A DNA stretch of 5,952 bases from Halanaerobiaceae bacterium (GTDB taxonomy: Bacteria; Bacillota; Halanaerobiia; Halanaerobiales; Halarsenatibacteraceae). The notes beneath the pieces were generated by a model. That model worked only from the letters and a program-made list of their open reading frames with translations, had not been told where the DNA came from and searched no databases. Positions 5,888 through 5,952 of the stretch are shown one piece after another (positions within the stretch are counted from its first letter, which is position 1; the number at the start of each line of letters is the position of its first letter). The stretch is from the NCBI GenBank assembly GCA_003554685.1, contig PWHA01000056.1, forward strand, positions 1 to 5,952, read 5' to 3'. A program made the position numbers and the translations under genes.

Positions 5888-5907
5888 CAGGCTCAAATTT
5901 AAGCCTG
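5888..5907 (-). promoter_or_regulatory. Stem-loop at the predicted 5' end of the infA operon mRNA
   Basis: On the minus strand CAGGCT pairs with AGCCTG around an 8-base interior (TAAATTTG). The stem can extend by a U-G and an A-U pair to leave an AAUU loop. It starts within a base or two of the transcription start predicted from the -10 box, so it would be the 5' terminal structure of the mRNA. No U-tract follows, so it is not an intrinsic terminator. It leaves the infA ribosome binding site free. A role in protecting the 5' end or in binding a regulator is an inference. Confidence 0.55.
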
Positions 5908-5913
5908 CCTAAT

Positions 5914-5940
5914 ATTATACCACAGAAATTAAGATAGCAA
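5914..5940 (-). promoter_or_regulatory. Extended -10 sigma-A-type promoter for the infA-rpmJ-rpsM-rpsK-rpsD-rpoA-rplQ operon
   Basis: The minus strand carries a perfect TATAAT (plus 5914-5919) directly preceded by TGG, which makes an extended -10 TGnTATAAT. A weaker -35 candidate TTGCTA (plus 5935-5940) sits at a short 15-base spacing; the extended -10 would compensate. Upstream, positions 5941-5952 are almost all A/T and could serve as an UP element. Predicted transcription start is near 5906-5908, giving a leader of about 45 bases before infA. Read-through from genes beyond the right edge may also occur. Confidence 0.75.
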
Positions 5941-5952
5941 AAGAATTAATTA

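Overview
The window is a continuous run of bacterial housekeeping genes, all on the minus strand, so it reads from the right-hand end (about 5950) to the left. In transcription order: a promoter and short leader, infA (IF-1), rpmJ (L36), rpsM (S13), rpsK (S11), rpsD (S4), rpoA (RNA polymerase alpha), rplQ (L17), ecfA1, ecfA2, ecfT and the first 40 codons of truA, which runs off the left edge. No gap exceeds 100 bases. I see no mobile element, CRISPR array, tRNA, rRNA or terminator.

The gene order suggests an anaerobic, Clostridia-like Bacillota or Halanaerobiia lineage. An ECF transporter module followed by truA directly after rplQ is a Bacillota arrangement. Having rpsD inside the alpha operon is the Clostridia-like layout, unlike Bacillus subtilis where rpsD lies elsewhere. 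The RpoA sequence, with a C-terminal domain reading SVRSSNCLKRAGINTVEEL, is also Clostridia-like. RpoA is very acidic (71 Asp+Glu against 33 Lys+Arg by hand count of 314 residues), which would fit a halophile such as a member of Halanaerobiales. That placement is an inference and should be held loosely.

Right part (3936-5952): an extended -10 promoter lies just upstream of infA, and its predicted transcript would begin almost exactly at a small stem-loop. Translation initiation factor and small ribosomal protein genes follow, with 16-46 base gaps and clear Shine-Dalgarno sequences. rpsD has similar CTGAATATT-containing elements just before its ribosome binding site and just after its stop codon.

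Middle (2633-3935): rpoA and rplQ complete the alpha operon. rplQ starts with GTG.

Left part (1-2612): two ATPases and the transmembrane T subunit form the shared energy-coupling module of group II ECF vitamin and metal transporters. No substrate-binding S subunit is present, as expected for the shared module. The three ECF genes overlap by 7 bases at each junction, so they are probably translationally coupled. Only 20 bases separate them from rplQ, so co-transcription with ribosomal protein genes is likely. truA follows 20 bases after ecfT.

I looked for an undescribed system and did not find one. The region is conserved and ordinary; the points worth a second look are regulatory details.
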